Positions 44,314 to 55,216 of a stretch of DNA of 64,000 bases are shown one piece after another. Each line of letters starts with the position of its first letter. The first letter of the stretch is position 1. The stretch covers positions 11,626,873 to 11,690,872 of the forward strand of contig OY755173.1 of the NCBI GenBank assembly GCA_963576735.1, given 5' to 3'. The position numbers and the translations under genes were made by a program. Origin of the DNA: Bedellia somnulentella (taxonomy: Eukaryota; Arthropoda; Insecta; Lepidoptera; Bedelliidae). Below the pieces are notes generated by a model. The model worked only from the letters and a program-made list of their open reading frames with translations. It did no database searches and had not been told where the DNA came from.

Positions 44314-44685
44314 TTGGGTAAATCGAAATTGATATTAACCGAATCTGATATGAAGAGGAATGCCATGCGGGTCTATCTTAGGGCCTCAGGTTCAAGAACT
44401 GGTCGGATGGGTTATCGGGCAGCAATGTACCGAGAATTTCTGCGGCTGGAGCCCAATTTGACCGTCACAGAACAAAACCTGGCGAACCGAGTTCAGTAAA
44501 TACAGCGCTCAGAACTCTTTAGCACTACCGAACTCGAACAATTGCGACGCGAGGCTGTTCCTCCGCTGGACGAAGAGCCATTCATACAGGTTCTCCCCCC
44601 AGTCCCTGAATGGGAAGTAAGGAGGAGGCCACTTACTAACCTGCCGGATATGGGTGGTGTAGAAAGCGATTGGGGAACTTCGTAA
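44314..44685 (+). pseudogene. LINE ORF fragment (N-terminal part, R4/Dong-like)
   Basis: A single frame with one in-frame stop (TAA at 44497-44499). It reads LTESDMKRNAMRVYLRASGS, EFLRLEPNLTVTEQNLANRV, then after the stop TTELEQLRREAVPPLDEE. From recall this belongs to the same LINE type as the fragments at 46440-47840, separated here by about 1.7 kb of other DNA. Confidence 0.6.
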
Positions 44686-45266
44686 AACTTGCTTTTATAA
44701 CAGTGTCTTTTGATATATTATTATTACAGCATCAATGCAGAATAAAAGCGGTTTTTTCAACTAAATAGCATCTCGGTTACTATAATAGCAAATATTGTCG
44801 TATGATTGTTGTTTGAAAGACTATCTCTCGATTTGAAAATATTAGTTAGGAAAACGCTTTTAAATAATCTATTATAGCCACAGGGATCCTATGAATATTA
44901 TATGAAAGCCATAATACAGCGTAAAAGTTGAATGATAGTTGAACAAAATCTTTTACAGAACTGCGGACTCCGTTTCGTCGAGTTTGAATAGTATAGAGAA
45001 TACGTTTCCTTAATTGGTTTTATATATCAAAAATCGGATGTAATCGGTAAAAAAGAACTAAAAGAAGTGGAGGTTTTTGACGGAAAGTAAATAAAATGTA
45101 CTTAAGACTATAACTTTATATACGTCAGCAACGGATAAGAGGGATCATAATATATCAGAGAGGGTTCCGTATAAAATATTCATGCTTCTACTAATATTAT
45201 GTGAACCATTTACTGCTACTTCTTTCGAAAGTACAATGACGGCGACAGATCTAAATTTATAAGTTA

Positions 45267-45468
45267 CTAGTGGTCCGCCCCGGCTTCGCACGGATGGTGT
45301 TAAATATTTTTTACTGCTTACCTCCTACGATATTTAGCGTGATGATAAATGTTCTATGTCCTTCTCCCGGTTCTTAGCTAACTCTCTACCAATTTTTAGC
45401 CAAATCCGTTCAGCCTTTCTTGAGTTATAAATAGTGTAACTAACACGACTTTCTTTTATATATATAGA
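45267..45468 (-). mobile_element. Short non-autonomous Helitron, copy 4
   Basis: On the minus strand it starts A^TCTATATATATAAAAGAAAG and ends CCGTGCGAAGCCGGGGCGGA...CACTAG^T. The right end is of the same type as the longer copies but the interior differs (TGAACGGATTTGGC region), so this is a separate subfamily about 200 bp long. Confidence 0.82.
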
Positions 45469-46439
45469 TTTAGAATCCGAATACAAATAAAATGTTTTGT
45501 ATTTTTTGTTGTTACCATGATGCTTTAGAAATTTTGTCAACAATTTAGAATTAAAAAAATATTATTTTTGAATCATTAATTATGCAGAAATCTTACGGCC
45601 CATGGAAATTATAATAATAATGTAGACAATATAAACGATAAATTTAATTTCCCACATGAAAATACCTACGGGTAACCTTAAAATAGCTCAGGCGCGTAAC
45701 CTATAAAGATGGATAGAATAATATATAGCGCGTGTAGAAAATACAAACTTCCCTACATTAGTTAACTTATTATTTTAACTGACACAACAAGCACCACTTG
45801 GTTGGTCGAGTTATTGCAACAGCACTACTCAGCACTACTTTGATACGTCACATAAGTCGAATGAAAGAGTATTTTTCGACTTGAGGAAAGCTAAAGTGTG
45901 GTATAAAAGCAAACTTATGGCTTCCATAGCACTTTTTATCTTTTGCGTTGCAGTCACTCGATATTCTGTCGACTATTTAGCTATTGCTATGATAATCTTA
46001 CAATATTTACTGCCCTTAAGGGCCTCCCCGCATTTTGCAGCTATTGCGTTACTCTTACGTCAAATTTACTGAGAGTGACAGGGACGGAAAAATCGCGCGC
46101 GCAGGATAAATGTAGTTTATTTAGTTTTATTGAATAACTATAATGTTTAAATGAAAAGTTAAACATCAAAGTTACAGATCTTAAAGCTACGCGTATATAG
46201 ACACATAATGAGTTCACATGTATGTTATGCCAGTGGAGCCTATACGGTTTTTATGAAAACAAAGCATGTTCCAATTCAATTTTTTTCATCATATTTTTCA
46301 ACAAATTATTAAAATGTTAAACATTAAATTTTAACACCATGAACTAATCACCAACATATATTTTATTCATGTCATATCAATATCATCAAATCAGACTTTA
46401 TAGAATTTCCAAACAATCAATATCAACCAATTTTTCATC

Positions 46440-47840
46440 CTGAGTTTGGACGGTCAGCGGATCACGGACGCGGCGCGGATGACCAAATTGACATAAGGCG
46501 AGGGATTTTTCAGGGCGATTGCCTGAGTCCACTTTGGTTTTGCTTGGCCCTAAATCCTCTAAGTAAACTCTAGGAGAATTCGGGGATGGGCTTCAGTTTC
46601 GGAGAGGCGGACCACGCTTGCCTCATCTCCTTAACATGGATGACCTGAAGCTTTACGCCCCCACAGCTGACAGATTGGCGGAGCTACTGACAATCACTAA
46701 TGATTTCAGTAGTTCCGTCAAGATGGAGCTCAGGGTAGATAAGTGTGCGGTCATTCATGTTGAGAAGGGGCATGTCGTACGCTCTGATGGTGTCGATGTC
46801 GGCACCAATCATTCGAGGGCACTCTCAGAGGCTGAAATCTGGGCATGTCACAAACCATCGCTGTGAAGGTTGCAGACGATAAACAGGGTGTTTGCGAGGA
46901 GTTTTGTGAAAGTGTGCTTAAAAGCTATTTGTCAGGCGTTAGTAAAATCCGAGCCCTTAACTCCTGGGTCATGCCTGTACACATTTGGCGTGCTCAGATG
47001 GAGTCAGACCGAACTTGACGCTCTGGACAGACGGGTCTGCACAATGATGACCTCTCACCGAATGCATCATCCGAGATCGTCGGTTAAGAGATTGTATAGC
47101 GGAAAGTGTGGTGGTCGAGGCCTCTTGAGTACCAAAACCATGCACAATCGCGAGGTATGCAACCTCAGAAACAATTTTTTGACGATGAAGGATGATAGTA
47201 TTCGGGCAGAGGTGGTCGCTAGTGATAAAGGACTGACTCCCTTATCGTTGTCCTCACAGGATCGGCGAACCACACACGTCACGTCACGTTGCACAGACAC
47301 AACCAAGCAGCCAAAATACTACATCAGGAGCTCGCTCTGAAATACGGACTCTTGCAACAGAGGCTGCCGTACTACAAGTATCTGCCGTAGCCCATCGTAG
47401 AAAACGACCGTGCCAAAATCTATTGGGACCGATCCGTTATCACGGACAGGACTATTCTAGCGAATAAGCCTGTTATCCTGGTATGGGATCGGTCGCAGTC
47501 GAGGGTATTTCTAGTGGGTGTCACTATCCCTCATGACGAGGGTCTCGCGAAAGCCGAAACCGAGAAGCGTCGGAAGTATCTCGATCTGGCTCACGAGATC
47601 ACCGACATGTGGGATGTGACTTCCACAGAAATAATCACAATTGTTTTGTCCGCTTCCAACCAGCCGCGCGATCAATTTGAGGCGGTTGGATTTCTGTGGC
47701 GTGTCGGTTCCAGTACAAATGCAAAAAGCGGTGCTGCTCGATACGGCTCGGATCGTCCGACGGTTCTCGAACCTGAGTCCCTGACCCTGACCGACCGTGC
47801 TTTCGTCGAGGAGTACCGTCTCTCCCATTTAAAATTATAT
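46440..47840 (+). pseudogene. Decayed R4/Dong-like LINE reverse transcriptase and C-terminus
   Basis: Recognisable pieces in different frames: RRGIFQGDCLSPLWFCLALN (46490-46550), MDDLKLYAPTADRLAELL from 46636 containing the altered catalytic box YxDD/MDD, WSQTELDALDRRVCTMMTSH then RMHHPRSSVKRLY (46990-47100), and near 47400-47650 ENDRAKIYWDRSVITDRTI and KRRKYLDLAHEITDMWDV. Several frameshifts and stops separate them. Assignment to this LINE group is from motif recall. Confidence 0.75.
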
Positions 47841-47919
47841 ACTTTCTTTTTAGGCCATGGGAGAGGCGAGAAACTAAAATGTATTCGGAAATAATAATAA
47901 TAATTATTATTACATATAT

Positions 47920-48062
47920 ATTCTCACGCCGTTAGTTTCCATTGGGGTAGGCAGAGACTATCGATCGCCACTTTGTACGATCCTGGCAAACCTCTCTAGC
48001 TTAATTCACATCCATCAATCTTTTCGTACATGCTCTTTTATTCTTCATACTTCGGACACCTG
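47920..48062 (-). repeat. RTE-like LINE 3' end, inverted
   Basis: ATTGGGGTAGGCAGAGACTA, CGATCGCCACTTTGTACGAT and TTTATTCTTCATACTTCGG are the reverse complement of the tail at 25680-25810. Confidence 0.8.
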
Positions 48063-48119
48063 CCTTATAGTGACTCCAATACACTCGAGTCCCCGAACCG
48101 AACATGGAAAGAACATAAC

Positions 48120-48350
48120 ATAACATAAACGTTCACGCCGAATATCCCCGAAGGGGTTGGCAGAGGTACTAATACTTCTGAACATCACGTGACTTTGTCA
48201 CCTGGTGTACAGAGTACCCACGTTTTGCATGGACAGTGTACTCACGTGATAGGGGGCAGGCCTATCGCCGTTTTGTACGAATACACTGTCACATGACTAA
48301 GTACAACTCAGCCATGTGGGTTTCCTCACGATGGAAAAAACCTCCCCATA
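48120..48350 (+). repeat. Interspersed repeat (also inverted at 58433-58650)
   Basis: Shares, in opposite orientation, GGTGTACAGAGTACCCA, the CACGTGAT box and CAGGCCTATCGCCGTTTTGT with 58500-58640. No coding sequence; class unknown. Confidence 0.6.
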
Positions 48351-50470
48351 TAATATTTTACTAGCTTGTCATACGCCTTCTCCTAATCGATAAATTGCGG
48401 TACAACTATTGGTGGTGGTTTGGATGACAAGTATTGAATTATATCAAATATTTTTTTAATATTATGCCGTATAAATGAATTTAAAGTAAGAAGTATATTT
48501 AACGAAATAAAATGTAAATGTGTTGGAAATATTTTATTTACGAACACATATTTAATCTTGCCAATATTATGAATGCATAAGGAACGATGTTTGTTGCTCG
48601 TTAAACTATTTGACAGATTTAAATTTAGCGCATATTAAGACAATTTGATTATATTATTTTTCATCCTGTATTAAATAAGTAATTTATTTGGTATTACAAT
48701 TCTGCATAACAAGGTCGAACTCTGATGCGCGTAACAGCTAGGTGTTTATGAATTTGAAATACATAATCCAATAAAACGGACCCACTAGAAACATCATTCG
48801 CGTATAGAGCAGAATAAAAATGACTATATTTGTTTTACACGCGTTTATAGGCCGGTATGTATTTTTATCTTCTAAACAATGATTTGTCCTCACTAGCTTA
48901 AATTTGTTATATTAAATACTTATAAGCTTAGAGAAGGCCTTTGCTCTCTTTTTTCGTAAATAATCTATTCAGTACATTATTCTTATATTATATCGTGACT
49001 TGCTAATTTAGTTTGCTAAACTCGGAGCTTTAGTTCTTATGTAAAATTCCAGATATTGTATAAGCCATAAAAAGGTTATCGGCTTCACTGCGCAAAGTAC
49101 GCATTTCATTTAGGTAACAATTTCTTGTGTCATTAACGGTTAACAAGCTCAAAGCAGCAATTAAAATCCACCAAGTGCCCTTATCGCGCTCATTAAACGT
49201 TTGTAATATTAAGGTGCGACTGCTTATCAAGAACTGTATTCACACATTAAAAATCCTGGCGAATATACATATATTACTTTAAATGGGATGCTATATGTAA
49301 CGTTTATTTAAAGGTTCATGACTTTAAAGTTCTAACGAGTGGTACGTAAAACTGCTAGATAAGAAGAGGGGGATGAAAATGCGGTCGTAGGAAAAACTAG
49401 ATTTTGAGGCGTACCAAATAAAAACTAGCTAACTTTTAACTTACTAAACTTTTTGCGCCTTCCGCAACATAGATGTAAACTTTTTATTTTTTGCATTAGC
49501 ACATAGTACAGCACGTAATCACAAGTTCTATATTTAATACGCAAAGACTAGCGTAGGAAAATATATTTTAATAAAAAATATTTATAACTAGGCGTTAATG
49601 CTATAACTAAGTGTTTTAATCGTGATGCTGAAGTTAATTAATAATGGGCTCACGCTTGCATGTTCTCTTTCGACATTTTTTAATCAAAATTTTAATATAC
49701 AATTTCAGAGTTATCAACATTTTACTCTATTTTTAAAGCGAGGCTTTGTTTGACAATGCCTGTTTGTTTGCTTCTAAACGCAAGAGGCCTTAATTTCTTA
49801 AATTTTAATTATGCGTAAGTGAATTGGTCATAATTCGTCCATCATTTTATTTTAATCAACTTTATTTTCTAAATGTTTCTAAATTACAACTTGTTTACTT
49901 AAGGGCCTCCCTCGAAAATTTCACTGATTTTGGTAGTTTTCAAACTCAATGAAACCTGCTCAATGAAACAATCACACTCTAAATAAAATATATGTTCAAG
50001 TTCAATATCTTTTCTTTAATAATGACGGTTCTCATTCGTTTTCAATAATAATCGACTAAGAAAAAAAATAATTTGTGGGGGGCTTTTTTATCGTAAAGTC
50101 TGATATTGCTGTCAGAATACTGCATATATGTTATCGATTACGTAATATTTGCGTAGACAACTGAGTAGTCTATCATCTGTATGAATAATTTTTAGTCTTT
50201 TCATCCTAATTATGGAGTTATAAAGCAAAAACCCTAAATTTCAATGTCAATCTGGAGCGGGTCCCTGTGCGGAGAACGGGGCGGCAGATGGCTGTTAGCC
50301 TTCATGCGCAGAGCTTGTGTCGAATTTTTTTGTAATAGAGCTGCTTGCCGCTTCCCGCGCTTTTTAGATAATTTATTTTGGTTGTGCGCAACATAGTCGC
50401 TTGTTTTGCTTTACATTATAAGTTTGATAACAATCGTAATATTATCGTTAATTTCACCCTGTTCAGATAG
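48351..50470. other. Smg6 intron DNA, no feature recognised
   Basis: AT-rich with only short spurious open frames. No domain, splice-phase or inverted-repeat evidence found. Confidence 0.35.
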
Positions 50471-50540
50471 TACGAAATGGTCCAACGCATTAGGGGCCAT
50501 GCGCTGTTGATGTGGGCGTGAGTTCAAATCTTCTATCCGG
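50470..50540 (+). repeat. tRNA-like SINE head (weak)
   Basis: A tRNA-like order is visible: GTCCAACGCATTAGGGG, then GAGTTCAAATC as a degenerate box B, then TATCCGGGACATG and a T-rich tail. A similar arrangement occurs at 54405-54490. Confidence 0.4.
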
Positions 50541-51300
50541 GACATGCTTTTTGTTTATTTCTTTCCTCGTAAAATTATTTTGTTTCGGTTATGATGATAA
50601 ATGCATGATTAAAAATACTGCGCATAATTCTGTTTTGTGAATACGCTCGTTTTATCCTAATGTTCTGTAAATCCAGCTGAAACAATAATTATCTTTTTGC
50701 TTTAAATTTATATGATGTTTTTACATATCTTTTTAGTAAGATTAAAAATATTGTTTACCTTATAATAACGTCGGAAAATTAAATAAAGGAAACAAACATG
50801 TGCAGAAAATCGAAAATTTCCAATTAAACAAAAAAATTTTGAACAACATACATGGGTCAATCAACTTTTAAACCAACATTTTTATGTCCCCCCAGAAAAA
50901 AAATTAATCCTGAGGTACCTATTTTGAATTTATACAAAATGAGTATACCGTAGTACTAACAGAACACAAATCTATGATGTCACATTTAAAGTTTTAATGA
51001 ATACACTGAAATTTTATTCAAAAGTGTGGTAACTCAGTATACGATTTGGCTATAATGCAAACACCTAGTAATAATCCGTGTGTCCCCGTGATCGCTTCGG
51101 CGCAGTTCGATGAAAGTTACTATTAATTTTACTTCTAAAACAGGTTAATTAATGATCTGATGTTAGTTATTAATTTTAAAAAGTGTAAGTAAAACCATTC
51201 AAAACAAAATATGATTTCCCTAATTCTCACAAAAAAAATAAAACTGTCTGTCCATTGGTAATATTTGTTTTCGATGTATACTGAGTTACTGACCGTTACG

Positions 51301-51482
51301 AGATCAAAATGTGTGGCGTGAAGTTAGCGCGGGTTACTAGCCGAAGTATGTTCCTATCTCATTATCTCCTGACCAATCTCGGCCCTGTGCTCCGCCTGTG
51401 TGTTACGTCAGTCACAAACGAGCAGCGCGGGAGTGCGCGTACCTTTATTCGCCGTCCGCGGAGTGACCGACTTTTTACCAGT
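51301..51482 (+). other. GC-rich leader of the 3.3-kb element (possible first exon)
   Basis: A GC-richer stretch in an AT-rich element with an open frame from ATG 51309 and a weak donor CCAG|TAAGTA-like context near 51480. The peptide shows no domain. It may be the promoter-proximal exon of the transposon transcript. Confidence 0.3.
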
Positions 51483-52708
51483 AAGTACGCTCTTTCCTTA
51501 CATCTCTTATTAATTGGGTGATAGGTAATGGGTCAGCCACTTGAATTATAAAGAGCAGTATTGTGGTAATTATTTTTAAAGTGTTTTATTTAGGGATACC
51601 TCTTATTTTGTATCCTGAGTTACGTGTATACTGAGTTACTTTGGTGGTAACTCCAGAGACAGTACGGTAACGCCAGAGACATGTCCACATAAAGATTCTT
51701 TATGTAAGTAAGTAGGCACTTTAATTAATGCCCTGAGCTGTATTTTGACTACATAATAGTCAATAGTGTTGACACTTGTGTTCATTTGTACATTTTGGAA
51801 TTGTAAAATTTAATTTTCTGCATGTTATTGCAAAACTGAAAGGAAATACCTATTCTATTGTTCCAGACTTTTCAATGCGAAAATGCCGCTTACTGCCAGA
51901 AGAAAAACTTTTTGTTGTTTGCTACTGTTTTGTATGACTTTGGGTTTTTCGATGGTACCTGGAATTTTTTTGAGGCAGGTCATGGGAAAGGTCCTGCAGA
52001 TGGCATTGGAGGTTTCCTAACGCGCACTGCTGATAAATTTTTTACTGCTGGTAAGGACATACCCGATGCTGTCGAGTTTTTTAAGCAGCTAAAGGATGCC
52101 AGCAAAATATTTATGTTCTTTATTACTGAAGAAGCTATTGAACAAATGCTGAAAATCATACCTGATTCCATCCCACGTTTGGTTGGCACGCTTCAAGTCC
52201 ATCAAATTTTTACAAATGAACGCAACATTTTAAAATATAGATAACTATCCTGCTTTTGTGAATGTACGAAAAAAGGATTCTGCAACTGCTTCAACCCAAA
52301 AACCTATCACGGTTATGACACTATAAGTCTTCCTGAACCCATTACAGTACCAGACCCTGGTTCGCTTGGTGACCCCGACCCGGAATCTTCAGATAGCGAC
52401 ATTCCTCTTTTGGTCCTTAAAGAAATGCAAAATGTGCCTGCACGAGCTAGCATATACCGCAAGGTATATGGCTCCTCTGATGATGATGAGGATTGCCAGA
52501 TACTGGGCGAAGAAAATATGCCTCCATCCAGAGATTTTACTAGCGAGATATCTGAACCGCAACCATCGACCAGTGGTGTTTTTTGGGATTCTGTGGCTTG
52601 TGGAGATTTCTTGCATGTTCGCGTTCACGGAGGTGACAAAACTAAGAAGATGTATTCTTACGTCTGCAAAGTGTTTGCTCATGATGATGATTTGGATGAA
52701 CTTTGGGT

Positions 52709-52884
52709 TGTAGAAACAGCAAATATATACTGGCCAGTACACCCTTGCTGTGTACCAACTTGTAATTTGTATCTATGCTAAACTCGAAAAACATTACATA
52801 CACTCCGCGATGTAGGAATATGAGTGAGACGCTGCTATGTGCGTTTGAGTCCGCAGTAGTGTGCGCTCTAACATGACTCCCACA
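52709..52884 (+). mobile_element. ~175-bp MITE, copy b, inside the transposon ORF
   Basis: Starts TGTAGAAACAGC and ends GACTCCCACA, with the shared interior CTGGCCAGTACACCCTTGCT and GACGCTGCTATGTGCGTTTG. It interrupts the HGKG ORF after an ELWV segment. Confidence 0.85.
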
Positions 52885-53097
52885 GTACTCCCCTCCTAGT
52901 CGATACGACGATATCTAAGCTAGGAGGTACCTATTACCAATTACCAAATTCAGTGTGAGCAATGAGGCCGGTGATTGCATGCCTGTAGATGCTCTGCTGA
53001 ATGAATGGTGTGCTGAGGTAAGCGAGGAATAGAAGTTGCGGGTAGATCGAGAAATGTAGTAGAAAGAAGCGTGTGTCATCACGTCGGGGTCACCACT

Positions 53098-53250
53098 GTA
53101 GAAACAGCAAAGATATACTGGCCAGTACACCCTTGCTGTGTACCAACTTGTAATTTGTATCTATGCTAAACTCGAAAAACATTTACACTCCGCGATGTAG
53201 GAATATGAGTGAGACGCTGCTATGTGCGTTTGAGTCCGCAGTAGTGTGCG
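53098..53250 (+). mobile_element. ~150-bp MITE, copy c, right end truncated
   Basis: Nearly identical to copy b from TGTAGAAACAGC to GCAGTAGTGTGCG, where it stops and the ORF resumes with AAGATTGTGGGTAAAG. The terminal CTAACATGACTCCCACA is missing. Confidence 0.85.
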
Positions 53251-54404
53251 CAAAGATTGTGGGTAAAGATGCGCAAACATTCAGATTAGAAAAGGCCGAT
53301 GTATATTCAGTACCCTATGAAGACAATATCAAAATTCTAGCAGCTCCTGTGGAAAGGAGGGGAAACAGAATGCTGTACAAGTTTGAATCTTCAGTCGATG
53401 TTTTTGAATAATAAATATGATTTATTTCTTAACTATTTTAAGAAGAAACCTGAAATGGATCTCACTACCTTATTTTTAATCTCAATGTGTGAAATGTTTG
53501 TTGTTCAATGTTTAAGTCTGTTGATTGTTTATAGGTTAATACAACAAGAATAGTAATTCTTGTTGTATTGTGGTAAGTGTTGTATTTGGAGTTACCAAAA
53601 TGTCTTTGGAGTTACTTTTTGTCCCCAGTTTTTATCTTTTGTTTTCCTTAATATATCAACAAAATAATATATATTGTTATAACTTTTACTGTGAAAAGAA
53701 TAAGCACTTTTAAATTTTGTGGAAACCACTGCTCACCGCCACTTTAAATAGACATCTTCATAGTTTTTGCAAAAAAATGTTATTCATTTTGACCTGCGGT
53801 AACTCAAGTGACATCTACCTTTCTTTTTAAAATTATTACTAAAAGAAACTTAAAAGACTGATTACAAAAGGTAATTGTTTAATTAGTAATAAGTAGTTTA
53901 TTTAATAAATAATATTTAAAAACTTTTCAATCATGTTTTATTATGAAGAAGTCAGTTGGTAACGCGAGAGACTCAAATTGTGACCTAAGTTTAAATTTTA
54001 TCAAATTAATCGATAGTCCATAACCCTAGGTCGCGCCCCTTTTGCAATTCAATAGTTTAATAGTTTTTATACAAAAATCTTTAACAGTTTAGGGAAAAAG
54101 TTAATATTTTTTATTTCATGAAAAATGTTAACCCACCCTTGAAATTGTCTGCTTAAAAGTTGATTGACCCACATACTCACGGCTATAAATCCCTAAAAGG
54201 GAAAAAATATTAAAAAAAGGTTCGCTAAACAGAGGGCTCAGATAATGAATGCAAAATTGTAAGTGTACAAATTTTTCTACCAATAAAACACTTTAGGCAT
54301 ATTTTATATATTGCACGGAACATAGTCGAAAAGTTTTGCCATATATTATATTGTTCGTTCGCAATCCTAATATAATCGTCAATTTCGACTCTTAGCTCTA
54401 AGAT

Positions 54405-54490
54405 CGAAGTGGTGTAACGCGTTAAACGATTCACGCTCAGTTACGAAGGTACAGAGTTCGATCCTCAACCTTGCGACAGTATTTTAGTTT
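54405..54490 (+). repeat. tRNA-like SINE head (weak)
   Basis: AAGTGGTGTAACGCGTTAAA followed by CAGAGTTCGATCCTCAACC, a box A/box B arrangement with a T-rich tail. No acceptor stem. Confidence 0.45.
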
Positions 54491-54830
54491 GTTTTTTATT
54501 CGTAAAATAAGTATTCTTTTATTTTCTCCTTCGGATCACGATGAATGCATTATTAAAAATACCTGCTGCTATTTATTCTGTTTTGTAAATATGCTTGTTA
54601 CGTTTTACCCTATAGCTATGTTCCGTGAATAATCTTACCTTCTAACTTTTCTTTCAAATCTGGGTGTTTTTTTTTATTTATATGATGTGTATTACACTTC
54701 TCCACTTTAGTCATATTTCTACTTTTTAAGAAAAAATATATAATTATCTTAATATATGTATTCGAACCGTTCTTCGATCAATTATTTTGATCCATTGTAT
54801 TTCATTCATGTGCTATTAATTCTGATTTAG

Positions 54831-54917
54831 GCTCCAAAAACGTATTGCTTTACAAGGGGATGAGAAATATGCAATAAATCAGGAACCTCAATCATCTCGC
54901 CAAGTTCAATTAACAGA
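54831..54917 (+). CDS. Orphan exon of an unknown gene (penultimate?)
   Basis: Acceptor TCTGATTTAG, donor GA|GTAAGT. Open in one frame: LQKRIALQGDEKYAINQEPQ then SSRQVQLTE. Starts and ends in phase 2. It does not fit Smg6, whose flanking exons join in phase 1. It connects in phase to 55051-55216. No homologue recognised. Confidence 0.4.
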
Positions 54918-55050
54918 GTAAGTAAAATAGACCAGGAGCTGATATTTATAAATTTTTAGTCTTTCATTGAACTATGTATTTTGTAATAAATTGTGAAAAA
55001 GTTATCATACCCAATTGAGCCTATACTTATATATTATGAATTAATTTCAG

Positions 55051-55216
55051 TTCAACTGAGATGATGGAAGAAAGTGTATTTTCGTCCCACAATACCGACA
55101 GGGAGAAATCATTGGAGAACACGGCTACTGTATCTAATGCACCTGAACTAGGCTCATCAACTGTGATAATAGTGCTCTTAAACGCACCTTTACTTTTGTA
55201 TTTAAAAAAAACGTAA
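55051..55216 (+). CDS. Orphan terminal exon of an unknown gene
   Basis: Acceptor TTAATTTCAG. Joined to the previous exon it reads STEMMEESVFSSHNTDREKS, LENTATVSNAPELGSS, and ends with a hydrophobic TVIIVLLNAPLLLYLKKT before TAA at 55214-55216. The tail looks like a C-terminal membrane anchor or GPI signal, but the upstream protein is not visible. It could be a pseudogene piece. Confidence 0.38.

Larger units (their letters stand above)
51867..53411 (+). pseudogene. Transposase-like ORF with GHGKG...DGIGG motif, broken
   Basis: Follows a TTGTTCCAG acceptor-like site. Frame 0 reads KKNFLLFATVLYDFGFFDGT, WNFFEAGHGKGPADGIGGFL, then IPDAVEFFKQLKDASKIFMF and IPRLVGTLQVHQIF. A TAA at 52242-52244 interrupts; the same frame continues through FCECTKKGFCNCFNPKTYHG, an acidic linker DPDPESSDSD and GDFLHVRVHGGDKTKKMYSY. 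Two MITE copies with 213 bp between them then interrupt, and the C-terminus resumes KIVGKDAQTFRLEKADVYSV to a stop at 53411. I recall similar HGKG/DGIGG blocks in uncharacterised animal ORFs preceded by an SDG motif; here that position reads CENAAY, so a catalytic Asp may be lost or the exon boundary misplaced. The N-terminal half is absent. Confidence 0.6.
50853..54171 (+). mobile_element. 3.3-kb DNA transposon-like element with 19-bp TIRs and GGTAAC(T/G)C subterminal repeats
   Basis: The ends are perfect inverted repeats: TGGGTCAATCAACTTTTAA at 50853-50871 and its complement at 54153-54171. Both flanks show ACATAC, consistent with a target duplication, but the right flank is the GTAT/CATA-tailed repeat, so the exact length is ambiguous. 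Motif GGTAACTC or GGTAACGC (either strand) occurs at about 51028, 51283, 51617, 51633, 51646, 51666, 53588, 53608, 53798 and 53958, often followed by CAGAGAC, and not inside the ORF. This pattern suggests transposase-binding sites. The interior carries the HGKG ORF (51867-53411). Superfamily not identified. Confidence 0.75.

Noticed and set aside
45881..46137. Two overlapping ~63-codon hydrophobic frames
   Set aside because: Overlapping frames of the same AT-rich DNA, no start context, no similarity to a family.
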